64,000 nucleotides of DNA, taken from the NCBI RefSeq assembly GCF_018141665.1, contig NZ_CP067976.1, positions 1,275,721 through 1,339,720 on the forward strand, in the 5' to 3' direction. The stretch comes from Wolbachia endosymbiont of Spodoptera picta (GTDB lineage: Bacteria > Pseudomonadota > Alphaproteobacteria > Rickettsiales > Anaplasmataceae). Both the position numbers and the translations under genes were made by a program. Shown here piece after piece: positions 20,701-29,638 of this stretch. The notes under the pieces are model-generated. The model ran no database searches, had not been told where the DNA came from, and saw only the letters and a list, made by a program, of their open reading frames with translations. Each line of letters begins with the position of its first letter. The stretch's first letter is position 1.

Positions 20701-21047
20701 CAAAAGGCGTGTATAGTTTGAATATTAAGACCAAGATTTTCCAGTTCAGAAAAAAGCCTTCTTGCTCTTGTTAAATAATCTTTATTTTCTCTGGTCACAC
20801 ACTGGGCTAATTGTTCTAAATCTGCGACCAATATACCCTCTGGACATATTGCCCACTTACTAAGTGTACTGTAAATGCGATCCTCCATTTCATTTGCTGC
20901 AGCATTGGTAAATGTTAAGCAGAGAATATTTCTCTTATTCTCTAATAGAAGTCTTAATACTCTGTCTATTAAGATCTTTGTTTTACCTGTACCAGCTGAT
21001 GCACTTACCCATACAGAGAAGTTAGGATTTATGGCATTTGATCTCAT
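17778..21047 (-). CDS. addA: Double-strand break repair helicase-nuclease AddA
   Basis: AddA is the UvrD-like helicase/nuclease subunit of the AddAB complex, which resects DNA ends for recombination. Visible are Walker A (SASAGTGKTKI, residues 11-21), helicase motif II (LVDEAQDN, about 392-399), LFVVGDVKQSIYRFQG, the motif VRIMTIHKSKGLQAP (about 754-768), LYVALTRAEDELYI and the C-terminal PD-(D/E)XK nuclease motif IIDYKSHH (about 1036-1043). Two palindromic repeats are translated within it (about residues 248-273 and 919-944). Neither breaks the frame. No addB partner is in the window. Confidence 0.93.
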   Translation of the reverse strand: MRSNAINPNFSVWVSASAGTGKTKILIDRVLRLLLENKRNILCLTFTNAAANEMEDRIYSTLSKWAICPEGILVADLEQLAQCVTRENKDYLTRARRLFSELENLGLNIQTIHAFCYKLISSFPTEAGIAPNCTLSECKELHSIVFEKTLHNETVQDDINIIAAEIDENKLSDLLYTLCIKRSALENNLGYIKDKLSAPDKIHDLQSETIEQIKRLAKILSEGSKRDQSYSAILYDWCNSTKSSVPNVVIPVLDTGIQKKRNMDPSVKHWDDNKIENLAKVFLKSESYEKKSISSIITKGALEKFEDVEQMIESIQNALFTHVKDINSYQIFARTSSLLSIFKVYVDLYNSEKSKNALLDYDDIINLATNLLSNPGYKDWILFNLDQKIDHILVDEAQDNSISQWKIITNLCNEFFTGGDEKRTLFVVGDVKQSIYRFQGANPHLFNYMQQYFHTKTGGRDWVSCQLEKSFRSTPEVLMLVDRIFNNFREEISFNDNKIKHIPYRENDQGYIEIWPLLPGYEEEEQQALQIHLTQRKDYVVKDRLLAQAIAQRIHNWLNEGRILVAKDRHIEPRDIMILVRQRNALVDYIISELKKVNVPVIGRDYFRIMDYIAVQDLIALAEFLLLQANDLALANVLKSPLFNFTEDDLFNIAYDRKEQSLWEKLQDYQEIISNELNYLINLSQTESPLTLFTHILRTGKKKFAARLGLECFEILDEFMNLILQFEHPSLQAFVQWIKENNPEIKNDMQSELNAVRIMTIHKSKGLQAPIVFLVDTNTVPRNSENILFDATEAPFWCGKNSNAYCNQVKREKKLEDYNEYLRLLYVALTRAEDELYILGKEPVQKGSWYDLVIQYGALYERKKLYLQPIFKEKVEVLCMNANYPSIYKKRDYFDVPVISPPSNLSISLQHVTLEPGEKKPLSSTGMTDENAGMTKRSIGMTDSYARGLIIHSILQYMPQIEKDRRKNWVRKYLDSINTSEDKDEIYSKILTFNEKYDYLFDLEGKSEILLSGTIDGKPVLVRLDRLCITEDKAIIIDYKSHHNVSISSSNEIKKQMLIYKTLVQEVYPDKQVECVVILMEDLTLQSLI
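18215..18290. repeat. Palindromic repeat fragments inside addA
   Basis: Three spaced copies of TGTCATYCCA occur here, the third continuing as CAGTGCTTGACA. This is the same core as the perfect palindrome at 20230-20305. Translated on the minus strand it gives repeated GMT-containing units (about residues 919-944 of AddA), between the helicase and nuclease domains. Confidence 0.75.
20230..20305. repeat. Perfect 31-bp palindrome inserted in addA
   Basis: The left arm (20230-20260, beginning TTGTCATCCCAGTGCTTGAC) and right arm (20275-20305) are exact reverse complements over 31 bp around a 14-base loop. The element is GC-richer than its surroundings. It is read in frame in AddA (VIPVLDTGIQKKRNMDPSV, about residues 251-269). 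Related copies lie at 18215, 24492, 28120 and 41885. Confidence 0.93.
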
Positions 21048-21121
21048 TAGGAGTGTATAAGGTTTGACTGAAGTGGCATTTCAAGTATAGTAAATAAGAT
21101 AGTGTTATTGAAGATATACAG

Positions 21122-21988
21122 ATGGAAAGTTTTTGTGTAAAGGCTCCTGCAAAGATCAATCTTTTTTTACATATTATAAATAGAGAAGAAAGAGGGTATC
21201 ATTTAATTGAAAGTTTGGTTGTCTTTGCTAAACTTTCTAATTTTTTAGAGATAAAAGTAGGAGAAAAAAACTTTAGATATGATAACTCTACAGTTGAATT
21301 TGTAAATTCTGAGTTTAGAATAAATTATCGATATAATACTATAACGAAAGCAGTGATTCTACTGCTTAGGCATGCTCCTGTACGCACTAAAGTCACTGTG
21401 AAGGTTGTAAAAAATGTACCAATTGCTGCGGGATTTGGTAGTGGTTCCTCAGATGCTGGAGCTGTGATACGCATGCTAGGAGAGCTTTGGAACATTGATA
21501 GGCAAATTTTAAATGATATAGCTTTAAGCGTTGGTGCTGATGTGCCTGCAAGTATAGATAGTAAGCCAGTTTTTGTCAGAGGTGTTGGTGAGGAATTATG
21601 CCCCATTAAACAATGCTCTTTACCCACAAGTCTGGTACTTGTGAAACCGAAAAAAAAGTTTTTGAATACATCAGAAGTATTTTCCAAGTATAAAGAGGAT
21701 TTCTCTCAGCCAATTAAGTGGAGTGATAACACTGAGGAGAATTTGTTAGAGCTTCTTAAAGAGACAAAAAATGACCTGCAAGAAGCAGCAATAAGTCTTG
21801 TACCTGAAATTCAGAATGTAATATCAACACTAGAGTCACAAGAAGGCTCTATACTTTCTCGTATGTCAGGTAGTGGTGTAGCGTGTTTTGGAATGTTTGA
21901 TAGTGAAGAAAGTGCAAAAGCTGCAGCGGCAAATATCAAAAAGGAATATCCAGAATGGTGGGTGTGCGACACGGAATTAATAGTTTGA
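21122..21988 (+). CDS. ispE: 4-diphosphocytidyl-2-C-methyl-D-erythritol kinase
   Basis: IspE phosphorylates CDP-methylerythritol in the MEP pathway and belongs to the GHMP kinases. The substrate-site lysine motif is at the N-terminus (VKAPAKINLFLHI). The ATP-binding glycine-rich motif AAGFGSGSSDAGA is at about residues 102-114, and the C-terminal RMSGSGVACFG motif is at about 240-250. The length of 288 is typical. It is followed 3 bases later by the Mth938-like gene and by the znuB-like gene, probably as one transcript. It diverges from addA. Confidence 0.95.
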   Translation: MESFCVKAPAKINLFLHIINREERGYHLIESLVVFAKLSNFLEIKVGEKNFRYDNSTVEFVNSEFRINYRYNTITKAVILLLRHAPVRTKVTVKVVKNVPIAAGFGSGSSDAGAVIRMLGELWNIDRQILNDIALSVGADVPASIDSKPVFVRGVGEELCPIKQCSLPTSLVLVKPKKKFLNTSEVFSKYKEDFSQPIKWSDNTEENLLELLKETKNDLQEAAISLVPEIQNVISTLESQEGSILSRMSGSGVACFGMFDSEESAKAAAANIKKEYPEWWVCDTELIV

Positions 21989-21991
21989 TTT

Positions 21992-22339
21992 ATGCCCTTA
22001 ATTTCCAAGAAGAAAAATCTTATAGATGGTTACAGGGAAGAAAGATTTTGGGTAAATAATCAAGAATATCATAGCTCAATTATAATTTTTCCTGAAAAGG
22101 TGATTGAATTGAAAGAAAGTGATATAAATAACAAGGAGTATTTTAAATCTTTTTTGACAGAGGAAATAGAGATTTTGATAATAGGTACTGGTAAGATACG
22201 CGATTGTTCAATGAAGTCTTATCTTATGGAGCAAAAGAATTTAAATTTTGAATTTATGACGACGGGTTCTGCATGCAGAACCCATAACGTTTTAATATCT
22301 GAAGATAGATTTGTTGTCAGTTATCTGATAGCATGTTAG
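21992..22339 (+). CDS. Mth938-like (DUF498/NDUFAF3-type) small protein
   Basis: A 115-residue protein with the features of the Mth938-like family: an early ERFWVNNQEYHSSIIIFP beta region, then EILIIGTG and FEFMTTGSACRTHNVL (about residues 86-101), where the family has its conserved MxTxxAxRTYN-like motif. The mitochondrial relative NDUFAF3 assists complex I assembly. A similar role here is inference. It overlaps the following permease gene by 7 bases. Confidence 0.78.
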   Translation: MPLISKKKNLIDGYREERFWVNNQEYHSSIIIFPEKVIELKESDINNKEYFKSFLTEEIEILIIGTGKIRDCSMKSYLMEQKNLNFEFMTTGSACRTHNVLISEDRFVVSYLIAC

Positions 22340-23142
22340 AGATATTTACACAGAGTTTTTTTATAAACAGTCTAATTGTGGTAATTATGATTAGCCTAGT
22401 CACAGGAGCTCTAGGGTCATTTATGATATGGCAAAGGTTATCGTATTTGGGTGATAGTTTGTCCCATTCTTCATTGCTTGGTATTGCACTTGCTTTGATC
22501 TTTAATATCAGCCCATCAGTAAGTATAATGCTCATTGCAATTATGTTTGCTATACTACTTTCTCTTAATTTTAATAAATTATACTCTGCTGATACGATAT
22601 TGAACATAGTTACCAATGTAGTTTTATCATCGAGTTTAATACTTATGTCTTTTCTTCCATCAGGTAATAATAGTATTATTAGCTCACTTTTTGGTGACAT
22701 ATTAATGATTGACCAAAGTAATATAATATCAATTTTTCTAACCTCCGTAATAGTTACTTTGATATTAATATTTAGATGGCGCTATTGGCTGATGATTTCG
22801 ATTAATCAAGATTTGGCAACAGTTGAGAAAGTAAATGTTAATTTTGTTAGGCTAGAATTTTTGATTATACTCGCTATCTTTATTGCAATTTCTGCTCAAT
22901 TAATAGGAATATTACTCATTGCTGCATTTTTGTTAATACCTGCTGCATCAGCAAGACTCATTTCAAAAACTCCAATGCAAATGATTATTGTTGCAACAGT
23001 TTTTTCTGTGATTTCTGGAGTATCAGGTTTGATATTATCTGCAAGTTTTGACTTATTAACTGGACCTGCAATTATACTTATCGCAGCTGTGTATTTAATC
23101 ATTGCTTATTTTATAAGATTGGTGTTAAGTAGATCGACTTAA
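22333..23142 (+). CDS. Zinc/manganese ABC transporter permease (ZnuB type)
   Basis: A 269-residue polytopic protein of the ABC-3 family, which forms the membrane channel for periplasmic Zn2+ or Mn2+ uptake. It has about eight hydrophobic segments, and the family phrases GALGSFMIWQRLSYLGDSLSHS near residues 25-46 and LIAAFLLIPAASARL near the C-terminal third. No ATPase or binding-protein gene is adjacent. It overlaps the upstream gene by 7 bases, so it is likely translated with it. Confidence 0.88.
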   Translation: MLEIFTQSFFINSLIVVIMISLVTGALGSFMIWQRLSYLGDSLSHSSLLGIALALIFNISPSVSIMLIAIMFAILLSLNFNKLYSADTILNIVTNVVLSSSLILMSFLPSGNNSIISSLFGDILMIDQSNIISIFLTSVIVTLILIFRWRYWLMISINQDLATVEKVNVNFVRLEFLIILAIFIAISAQLIGILLIAAFLLIPAASARLISKTPMQMIIVATVFSVISGVSGLILSASFDLLTGPAIILIAAVYLIIAYFIRLVLSRST

Positions 23143-23256
23143 TTTTGGTCTCGGAAGTTCATAATTCATTAACAAATGAGTGTAACTATCTGAGCGTAAA
23201 GTAGTTTTTGCTACGTTGTTTTTATGTGCTAATTGTTAATTTGTGGAGTGAAAGAT

Positions 23257-23439
23257 ATGGCCGAAGGATTTTTTTCTAGATATATAGGACAGCCTATAAA
23301 AAATTTTTATAATTATGTTACGGGAAAGAAAGAAGTGTCTGATGATATGCAGAATACAGCAAATCAAGAAAGCTCAGAATTGTTGGAAACTGATGTGCAA
23401 TCAAATGATGTACCACCAAGTAGTGATAATATAATATAG
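23257..23439 (+). CDS. Small acidic hypothetical protein
   Basis: The function is unknown. The frame opens at 23233, but the ATG at 23257 has a better ribosome-binding site (TGGAGTG, 8 bases upstream). The product has 60 residues: an aromatic/basic N-terminus (MAEGFFSRYIGQPIKNFYNY) and an acidic, probably disordered tail. It ends 5 bases before holA, which suggests one transcript. Confidence 0.6.
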   Translation: MAEGFFSRYIGQPIKNFYNYVTGKKEVSDDMQNTANQESSELLETDVQSNDVPPSSDNII

Positions 23440-23444
23440 ATGGC

Positions 23445-24464
23445 ATGAGAATCACGCCATCTAAAGTTAAAAAATTCCTTGAGAAACCCGATACTTTAAG
23501 TGGTGTATTAATTCATGGGAGTGACAATAGTAAGGTCGATATTTTTGTACAGGAAATAATTGCCAACTTGAATGAGTATTCAGTTCAGGTGATGGATTTT
23601 GCAGTAGTGAATAAGTCGCCTGGCTTGTTATTTTCCGAGTTGGCAAACATTTCGATGTTTACTAAAAAAAGGTTAGTTAAGCTGATAAATGTCAGTGGAA
23701 GTATATCTAAAGAGTTAAGAAACATATTGGATAATAATATAGGCGATCATTATATAGTAATGATAGCAAATGATCTTCCATATAGTTCTACAACTAAAAG
23801 TTATATGGAAAGCTCAAAAATTTTCGGTGTCATTACCTGCTATAAGGACAGCGGTAGTAATCTTTGTGATATTATATCAAGTTACTTGAAACAAAATGAT
23901 ATAGAGTGCACAAGTGAGATAATCTACCACTTGCAGTCTTATTTTAATCATAGCAAACTGCCTATATATTCAGAGCTTGAAAAATTAGTTTTATATCTAG
24001 GAAAAAGAAAAGATCTTAAACTTGCTGATATAGATCTATGCTTTTCAACCTCCGGCAATGATTATGTTACACTTGATAATCTGTGCTCTGCAATAGTGAG
24101 TAAAGACATGGGACAATTCATCAAAATTTCCGATGTATTGATATTACAAGAGAATTTTTCACCGATAGCATTAATCCGTATTATATCAAATTATTTTCTA
24201 CGGCTAGAAAGCGTTTTGCTGTTAATACAAAATGGAATGAATGAACAAGCTGCAATTGACCAGCTGAGTCCTCCATTGTTCTTCAAACAATTGCAGAGTT
24301 TTAAATCTCATTTGAAAAGTTTGCAACTTTCAGAACTTAAGAAGATCTTAGAAAATTTGATGAGCTTGGAAGTGACCTGTAAAAGAACTGACTTGGACCA
24401 TAAAATGATCTTTCAGCATGAGATTAACTATTGGTGTTATTCGTTCAGCAGAGTAGTAAAATAA
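23445..24464 (+). CDS. holA: DNA polymerase III delta subunit
   Basis: HolA is the delta subunit of the clamp loader, the part that opens the beta clamp. The 339-residue protein shows the N-terminal phrase SGVLIHGSDNSKVD (where YLLYGED-like sequence is usual), the AAA+-like but ATP-inactive domain with SMFTKKRLVKLIN, and the C-terminal helical collar domain (FFKQLQSFKSHLKSL and similar). Similarity is moderate but the domain order and length fit. It starts 5 bases after the small gene at 23257. Confidence 0.85.
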   Translation: MRITPSKVKKFLEKPDTLSGVLIHGSDNSKVDIFVQEIIANLNEYSVQVMDFAVVNKSPGLLFSELANISMFTKKRLVKLINVSGSISKELRNILDNNIGDHYIVMIANDLPYSSTTKSYMESSKIFGVITCYKDSGSNLCDIISSYLKQNDIECTSEIIYHLQSYFNHSKLPIYSELEKLVLYLGKRKDLKLADIDLCFSTSGNDYVTLDNLCSAIVSKDMGQFIKISDVLILQENFSPIALIRIISNYFLRLESVLLLIQNGMNEQAAIDQLSPPLFFKQLQSFKSHLKSLQLSELKKILENLMSLEVTCKRTDLDHKMIFQHEINYWCYSFSRVVK

Positions 24465-24491
24465 GGTAGACGAGAAAAAACAACTAAATGT

Positions 24492-24628
24492 TGTCATGAA
24501 AGTAGCTGACACTGGGATCCAGAAATATGGGATATGTATAGAAGTTATTTTAAAATACAACGTTTTGGCGAGATTATGGATTCCAGTGTCAAGCACTGGA
24601 ATGACAGGAGCAGAAACTGGAATGACAA
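24492..24628. repeat. Palindromic repeat cluster between holA and gltX
   Basis: TGACACTGGGATCCAG (24506-24522) pairs imperfectly with TGGATTCCAGTGTCA (24578-24592), with extra units CACTGGAATGACA and ACTGGAATGACA to the right. This is the same family as the addA palindromes. It lies between convergent genes and may also act as a bidirectional terminator. Confidence 0.8.
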
Positions 24629-24671
24629 GAAATCTAATATTTGCACGTTTCCTGAACAATACTTATTGGTG

Positions 24672-26021
24672 TCATTCAAATACATTCGGTGCATTTAAAC
24701 CTTTTGTATGATTTTCTTCTAACCTTGCAACGATGCTCTCTCTACCGATAAAAATTAATAATTTAGCGAGTTTTGGACCTGTTTCTGTTCCTGTTAAAGC
24801 GAGGCGCAACTGCATAAATAGATCTTTTGCCTTTATATCAACTGTCTGTCGAATATTTTTAACCCACTCTGATAATGTGTTTTCATTACAATCACCTTGA
24901 GGTAATGTACTTAGCGCTATTTTTATAAATTCTTTATTAATAACCACAGGCTCTATATTGGATTTACATACTTGCCACCATTTGGCCACCTCAGAAAACC
25001 TGTTTATGTTGTTTCTTATAAAATACCAAAACTCTGAACCAATTTGACTTAAACGATCTTGCACCATTTCAAATGGCATTTGTTGCAGCACTTTGCTATT
25101 TAGCTTATACATTTCACTCAAGCTGAATTGTAAAGATGCTGAGCTAAATTTTTTGATATCAAATGAGTCAATTAAAGGCTGCATATCAACATGAGCTTCT
25201 ATTGGATCAGATGTTCCAAGTTTTGCTAAATAGCTAATTAGCGCCATTGGTTCAATCTCATCTTCTCTTATGGACTTGACATCCAGCCCGCCTTTCCGTT
25301 TCGATATTTTGCTATCATCAAAGTGTAGTAGGGGAAGGTGGGCAAAGATAGGAATTTTCGCTTTTAATGCTTGAATCATTTGAATCTGAACTGCGGTATT
25401 AGTTACATGATCTTCCCCACGTACAACATGGGTTACATTAAAGTCAATGTCATCAATAACAGAAGGTAGCATGTACGTATAAATTCCATCTTCTCTTTTT
25501 ACTACAGGATCGCTGATATGAATTGTTGCAATATTTATTTCGCCTTTAACTTCATCATTCCATTTTACAGTTTTATTTCTATCCAATTTAAATCTGAAAT
25601 GTGGTTTTCGCCCTTCTTGCTCATAACGAATTTTCTCTTGCTCAGTTAAAAGCAACGCACCTTTATTGTAAATAGGGGGAAGACCTTGTTTTAATTGCAA
25701 TTTTCGTTTAGTGTCTAATTCTTCTCTTGTTTCATAACATGCATAAATATGACCTTCTTTCATTAACTGTAAGAACACCTCGTTATAGCGCTCAAAACGC
25801 TCTGATTGCTTAAAACTTGAATTCCAATTTATGCCAATCCATTTTAGGTCTTCTATGATATTATCTACATATTTGATATCTGAACGCTCAAGATCAGTAT
25901 CATCAAAACGTAGTAAAAATTTTCCATTTTGATTACGTGTGTACATCCAACAAATGAGTGCAGTGCGTATGTTTCCTACATGTAGGTAGCCAGTTGGGCT
26001 TGGAGCGAATCTTGTTAGCAT
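24672..26021 (-). CDS. gltX: Glutamate--tRNA ligase
   Basis: A class I aminoacyl-tRNA synthetase that charges tRNA with glutamate. The HIGH-type motif is FAPSPTGYLHVGNIR (residues 5-19) and the KMSKS-type motif is KISKRKGG (about 236-243). The length of 449 is normal. Alphaproteobacteria such as Wolbachia often carry two GltX-type enzymes, one of which may mischarge tRNA-Gln for GatCAB; which one this is cannot be told here. Confidence 0.95.
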   Translation of the reverse strand: MLTRFAPSPTGYLHVGNIRTALICWMYTRNQNGKFLLRFDDTDLERSDIKYVDNIIEDLKWIGINWNSSFKQSERFERYNEVFLQLMKEGHIYACYETREELDTKRKLQLKQGLPPIYNKGALLLTEQEKIRYEQEGRKPHFRFKLDRNKTVKWNDEVKGEINIATIHISDPVVKREDGIYTYMLPSVIDDIDFNVTHVVRGEDHVTNTAVQIQMIQALKAKIPIFAHLPLLHFDDSKISKRKGGLDVKSIREDEIEPMALISYLAKLGTSDPIEAHVDMQPLIDSFDIKKFSSASLQFSLSEMYKLNSKVLQQMPFEMVQDRLSQIGSEFWYFIRNNINRFSEVAKWWQVCKSNIEPVVINKEFIKIALSTLPQGDCNENTLSEWVKNIRQTVDIKAKDLFMQLRLALTGTETGPKLAKLLIFIGRESIVARLEENHTKGLNAPNVFE

Positions 26022-26241
26022 TTAAATGATTACTTTAGTTTTTTAATTTTATATAAATGTACTGCTAAAGCAAGATTCTTCTTTGTCTTGGTGTTGGTTG
26101 CTACAAAGTACAGCGAACATGAAACCTTTTTGTTAGAGTTCCATGATCTGCCTAAAATACTCTGAAAGCACGGCTTTAGTTATTTACTCTAAATATATTA
26201 TACGTATACTTGTTATTAAATTAAATTTGAAATGATAAGAA

Positions 26242-28071
26242 ATGAGTGAATTTAAATCAATCCGCAATATTGCAATAATTGCACACGTTGACCACGGAAA
26301 AACTACTTTACTTGATAACATGTTAAAACAAAGTGGCACGTTTCGTGAGAATCAAGAAGTTCAAGAACGAGTGATGGATAGTGGTGATCAAGAACGTGAA
26401 CGTGGGATTACAATACTTGCAAAATGTACGTCAATAATGTGGGGTGATGAGAAAATCAATATCATTGATACACCAGGACATGCGGATTTTGGTGGAGAAG
26501 TGGAAAGGGTGCTCTGCATGGCAGATGGTGTATTACTACTGGTTGATGCTGCAGAAGGTCCAATGCCACAGACTAAGTTTGTGTTGTCAAAAGCACTAAA
26601 GGCAAATTTAAAACCGATTGTGATAATCAATAAGGTTGATCGACCAGACAGCAGAATTGATGAAGTACTAAATGAAATATATGAGTTATTTTTTAACCTT
26701 GATGCAACCAACGAGCAACTAGATTTTCCAGTACTCTATGCTTCAGGTAGAAATGGTTGGTGTGCTAAGGAGCTATCTGATGAGAGAAAAGATTTAAGCC
26801 CATTATTTTCAACGGTGATAGATTACATAAAACCTTCCGTTTATGATCAAAATGCACCTTTTGCTATGCTAGTTACTTTACTTGAATCTGATAAATTTCT
26901 TGGCAGAATATTGACAGGAAAGATCTACCAAGGAATCGCGCAAGTTAACTCAGATCTTAAGGTAATTGATCTTGATGGTCAAGTGGTTGAGCGAGGGAGA
27001 TTAACTAAGTTACTCTCATTTTCTGGCTTAAAACGCGTTCCAGTAGAGCAAGCTGTAGCTGGTGATATCATTGCCATTGCAGGACTTGAGAAAGCTTCAG
27101 TTTCAGACACTATAGCAGCACCAGAAGTTACAACTGCGATCAGCTCAACTCCAGTTGACCCGCCAACAATGGCGATTACTATAAGCGTTAATGACTCACC
27201 TTTTGCTGGTCAAGAGGGAACAAAACTTACCTCAACTGTTATAAAAGATCGTTTATATGCAGAAGCAGAAACAAACGTTGCAATTACTGTAACTTTGGCT
27301 CCAAGTGGTGAAGCATTTGAAGTAGGTGGACGTGGTGAGTTGCAGCTTGGGGTACTGATTGAAAATATGAGAAGGGAAGGTTTTGAACTTTCAGTTTCAC
27401 GGCCTCGAGTGCTGTTTAAAGAAGAAGATGGCAAAAAACTTGAACCTATAGAGGAAGTAGTAATTGATGTAGATGATGAGTATAGTGGAATCATCATGGA
27501 AAAACTTAGCTTTCGAAAAGGTGAAGTAACTGACATGAGACCTTCTGGTAGTGGCAGAACTAGGTTGACATTTTTAGTGCCATCAAGGGGATTAATTGGC
27601 TATCAAGGAGAATTTTTAACTGATTCTCGCGGCACTGGTATAATCAACCGTTTATTTCACAGTTATGCTCCACATAAAGGTTCAATTTCCGGAAGGCGTA
27701 ATGGGGTTTTAATTTCAACAGACAAAGGTGAAGCGGTAGCGTATGCAATTTTCAATCTGCAAGATAGGGGAATTATGTTTATTAAGCCACAGGATAAAGT
27801 ATATTGTGGCATGATCGTCGGTCAGCATAGTCGTGACAATGATTTAGAAATAAATGTACTTAAAGGTAAGCAATTAACAAACGTAAGAGCTTCAGGTAGC
27901 GATGAAGCTATAAAGCTTACTCCACCAAAAATAATGACACTGGAGGATATGATAGCATATATAGACGATGATGAATTGGTAGAAGTAACTCCAAAATCTA
28001 TACGTTTGCGTAAGAAGTTCCTCGATCCAAATGAACGTAAACGTGCAGGAAGGGCGAAGAATAAAGAGTAA
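26242..28071 (+). CDS. typA: Ribosome-associated GTPase TypA/BipA
   Basis: TypA/BipA is a translational GTPase of the elongation-factor family that assists 50S assembly and growth under stress. G1 is AHVDHGKT (residues 14-21), G3 DTPGHADFGGEVER, G4 NKVD (about 131-134), and the BipA-specific C-terminal region contains GLIGYQGEFLTDSRGTG. The length of 609 is normal. Start ATG 26242 follows a promoter-sized gap after gltX (divergent). Confidence 0.96.
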   Translation: MSEFKSIRNIAIIAHVDHGKTTLLDNMLKQSGTFRENQEVQERVMDSGDQERERGITILAKCTSIMWGDEKINIIDTPGHADFGGEVERVLCMADGVLLLVDAAEGPMPQTKFVLSKALKANLKPIVIINKVDRPDSRIDEVLNEIYELFFNLDATNEQLDFPVLYASGRNGWCAKELSDERKDLSPLFSTVIDYIKPSVYDQNAPFAMLVTLLESDKFLGRILTGKIYQGIAQVNSDLKVIDLDGQVVERGRLTKLLSFSGLKRVPVEQAVAGDIIAIAGLEKASVSDTIAAPEVTTAISSTPVDPPTMAITISVNDSPFAGQEGTKLTSTVIKDRLYAEAETNVAITVTLAPSGEAFEVGGRGELQLGVLIENMRREGFELSVSRPRVLFKEEDGKKLEPIEEVVIDVDDEYSGIIMEKLSFRKGEVTDMRPSGSGRTRLTFLVPSRGLIGYQGEFLTDSRGTGIINRLFHSYAPHKGSISGRRNGVLISTDKGEAVAYAIFNLQDRGIMFIKPQDKVYCGMIVGQHSRDNDLEINVLKGKQLTNVRASGSDEAIKLTPPKIMTLEDMIAYIDDDELVEVTPKSIRLRKKFLDPNERKRAGRAKNKE

Positions 28072-28085
28072 TCAACGTTCCTGAT

Positions 28086-28211
28086 AAAAATCTGGATGAG
28101 CTACTCGGATAACACCATCATAAAGGGAACCAGTGTCAGTTACTTGAGCAGGTACTGGGATGACAAGAGAAGGCTACAAAGGTGTCATGCAAGTAGCTCA
28201 TCCAGATTTTT
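28086..28211. repeat. MITE-like element with 20-bp inverted ends
   Basis: The 20 bases at 28086-28105 (AAAAATCTGGATGAGCTACT) are the exact reverse complement of 28192-28211. The 86 bases between contain pieces of the palindromic repeat family (CCAGTGTCAG and GTACTGGGATGACAAG). The element lies directly after typA. The remaining sequence to the next gene at 28412 shows nothing recognisable. Confidence 0.85.
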
Positions 28212-28411
28212 TATAATCATCGAAAACATTGTATTTTAACATTACTTTTATACTTATAAGTTTCTAGGCACTGGATTTGTTGTAGACTTACTATTTACTC
28301 TATCACTTTACCCTCTTATTTTACCACTCTCCTGCCTATATATTTTTATATGAGGCTTTTTGCAAAAGTTTCGCATTTTTTGTAACATGATTTTCAGTAT
28401 GTGTAACCTAA

Positions 28412-29638
28412 ATGCAAATTGATCACGAAACTAGTGTAATTATTGAGGCAATAGAGAAATTTGGTGGTGAGGCAAGGCTTGTTGGTGGGTGTGTTAGAGA
28501 TTCAATTTTGCAGCGTGAAATTCACGATATTGATCTTGCTACTAATCTTCTGCCTAATCAAACAATTAAAGCGCTCAAGCTTTGCAATATAAAGAGTATT
28601 CCAACTGGCCTGAAACATGGAACTATCACTGCAATTTTACACAAGAGGTCCTTTGAGATTACAACGCTAAGGCATGATGTAAAGTGTGACGGTAGACATG
28701 CGAAGGTAGAGTTTACTAATGATTGGCAAGCTGATGCTTCAAGGCGCGACTTTACGTTTAATGCTCTTTATGCAGACAAGCATGGCCATATATACGACTA
28801 CTTTGGTGGCATTCAGGACTTAAAAGCACGAAAGTTAAACTTTATAGGTAACGCTGAAGATAGGATTAAGGAAGACTATCTACGTATTTTAAGAGCGTTT
28901 CGTTTTCACGCTAAAATATGCATAGGAGATTTAAGTGATGAAATATTGGATGTGTGCAAAAAGCATTCGCACATGATTCAAAACCTCTCTGGAGAGAGAA
29001 TAAGAGAAGAAATATTTAAATTGCTGGAATGTGATAATCCTGCTCCGACATTTAAGAGCATGCAAAAATCTGATGTTTTACAAAAAATCATTCCAAAAGA
29101 AGTAAAATGTGAAATTTTATCTTCACCACTTCTTATCAACACTAAACCTCTGACAAAATCCTCAGCGTATGTCCATACGCCTTTCCTAGATCCCACAATC
29201 GATGCACTAACAAAATTAGCGTTGCTTATTAGGACTGCTGAAGATAGAGTTAGTCTTGGGGAAGAAGTGAGCAAGTTTTTACGTCTTTCAAATAAGCAAA
29301 AGAAAAAAATATTATTTTTATTATCAAACAATATCAAAACAGAGCTTTCAGAAAAAGAGCAAAAGAAATACATATCTTTATTTGGTAAGGAATTATATTG
29401 TGACTTAATGAAGATTTGTGGTATTGAGTCTGGAATAAATGTTGATGAGTATATTTCATTTGCTAAGATGTTTAACATTCCAAAATTTCCTTTATCTGGG
29501 AATGATTTAATAATTATAGGTCATCAACCAGGAACAAATTTAGGTAGAAACTTGGAATTGCTACGACAACATTGGGAAGACAGCTCCTACACTTTAACAA
29601 AGGAGGAGCTGATACTTTATGCTAAAAGTTTTATCTAG
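28412..29638 (+). CDS. CCA tRNA nucleotidyltransferase / poly(A) polymerase family
   Basis: This family adds or repairs the CCA end of tRNAs (class II nucleotidyltransferase); poly(A) polymerase is close in sequence. The catalytic domain is complete: LVGGCVRDSIL (about residues 21-31), the metal-binding DIDLATN (39-45), and DASRRDFTFNALY (about 107-119). The RNA-binding C-terminus follows. The length of 408 is normal for CCA-adding enzymes of this group. Its last 8 bases overlap the convergent gene on the other strand. Confidence 0.88.
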   Translation: MQIDHETSVIIEAIEKFGGEARLVGGCVRDSILQREIHDIDLATNLLPNQTIKALKLCNIKSIPTGLKHGTITAILHKRSFEITTLRHDVKCDGRHAKVEFTNDWQADASRRDFTFNALYADKHGHIYDYFGGIQDLKARKLNFIGNAEDRIKEDYLRILRAFRFHAKICIGDLSDEILDVCKKHSHMIQNLSGERIREEIFKLLECDNPAPTFKSMQKSDVLQKIIPKEVKCEILSSPLLINTKPLTKSSAYVHTPFLDPTIDALTKLALLIRTAEDRVSLGEEVSKFLRLSNKQKKKILFLLSNNIKTELSEKEQKKYISLFGKELYCDLMKICGIESGINVDEYISFAKMFNIPKFPLSGNDLIIIGHQPGTNLGRNLELLRQHWEDSSYTLTKEELILYAKSFI

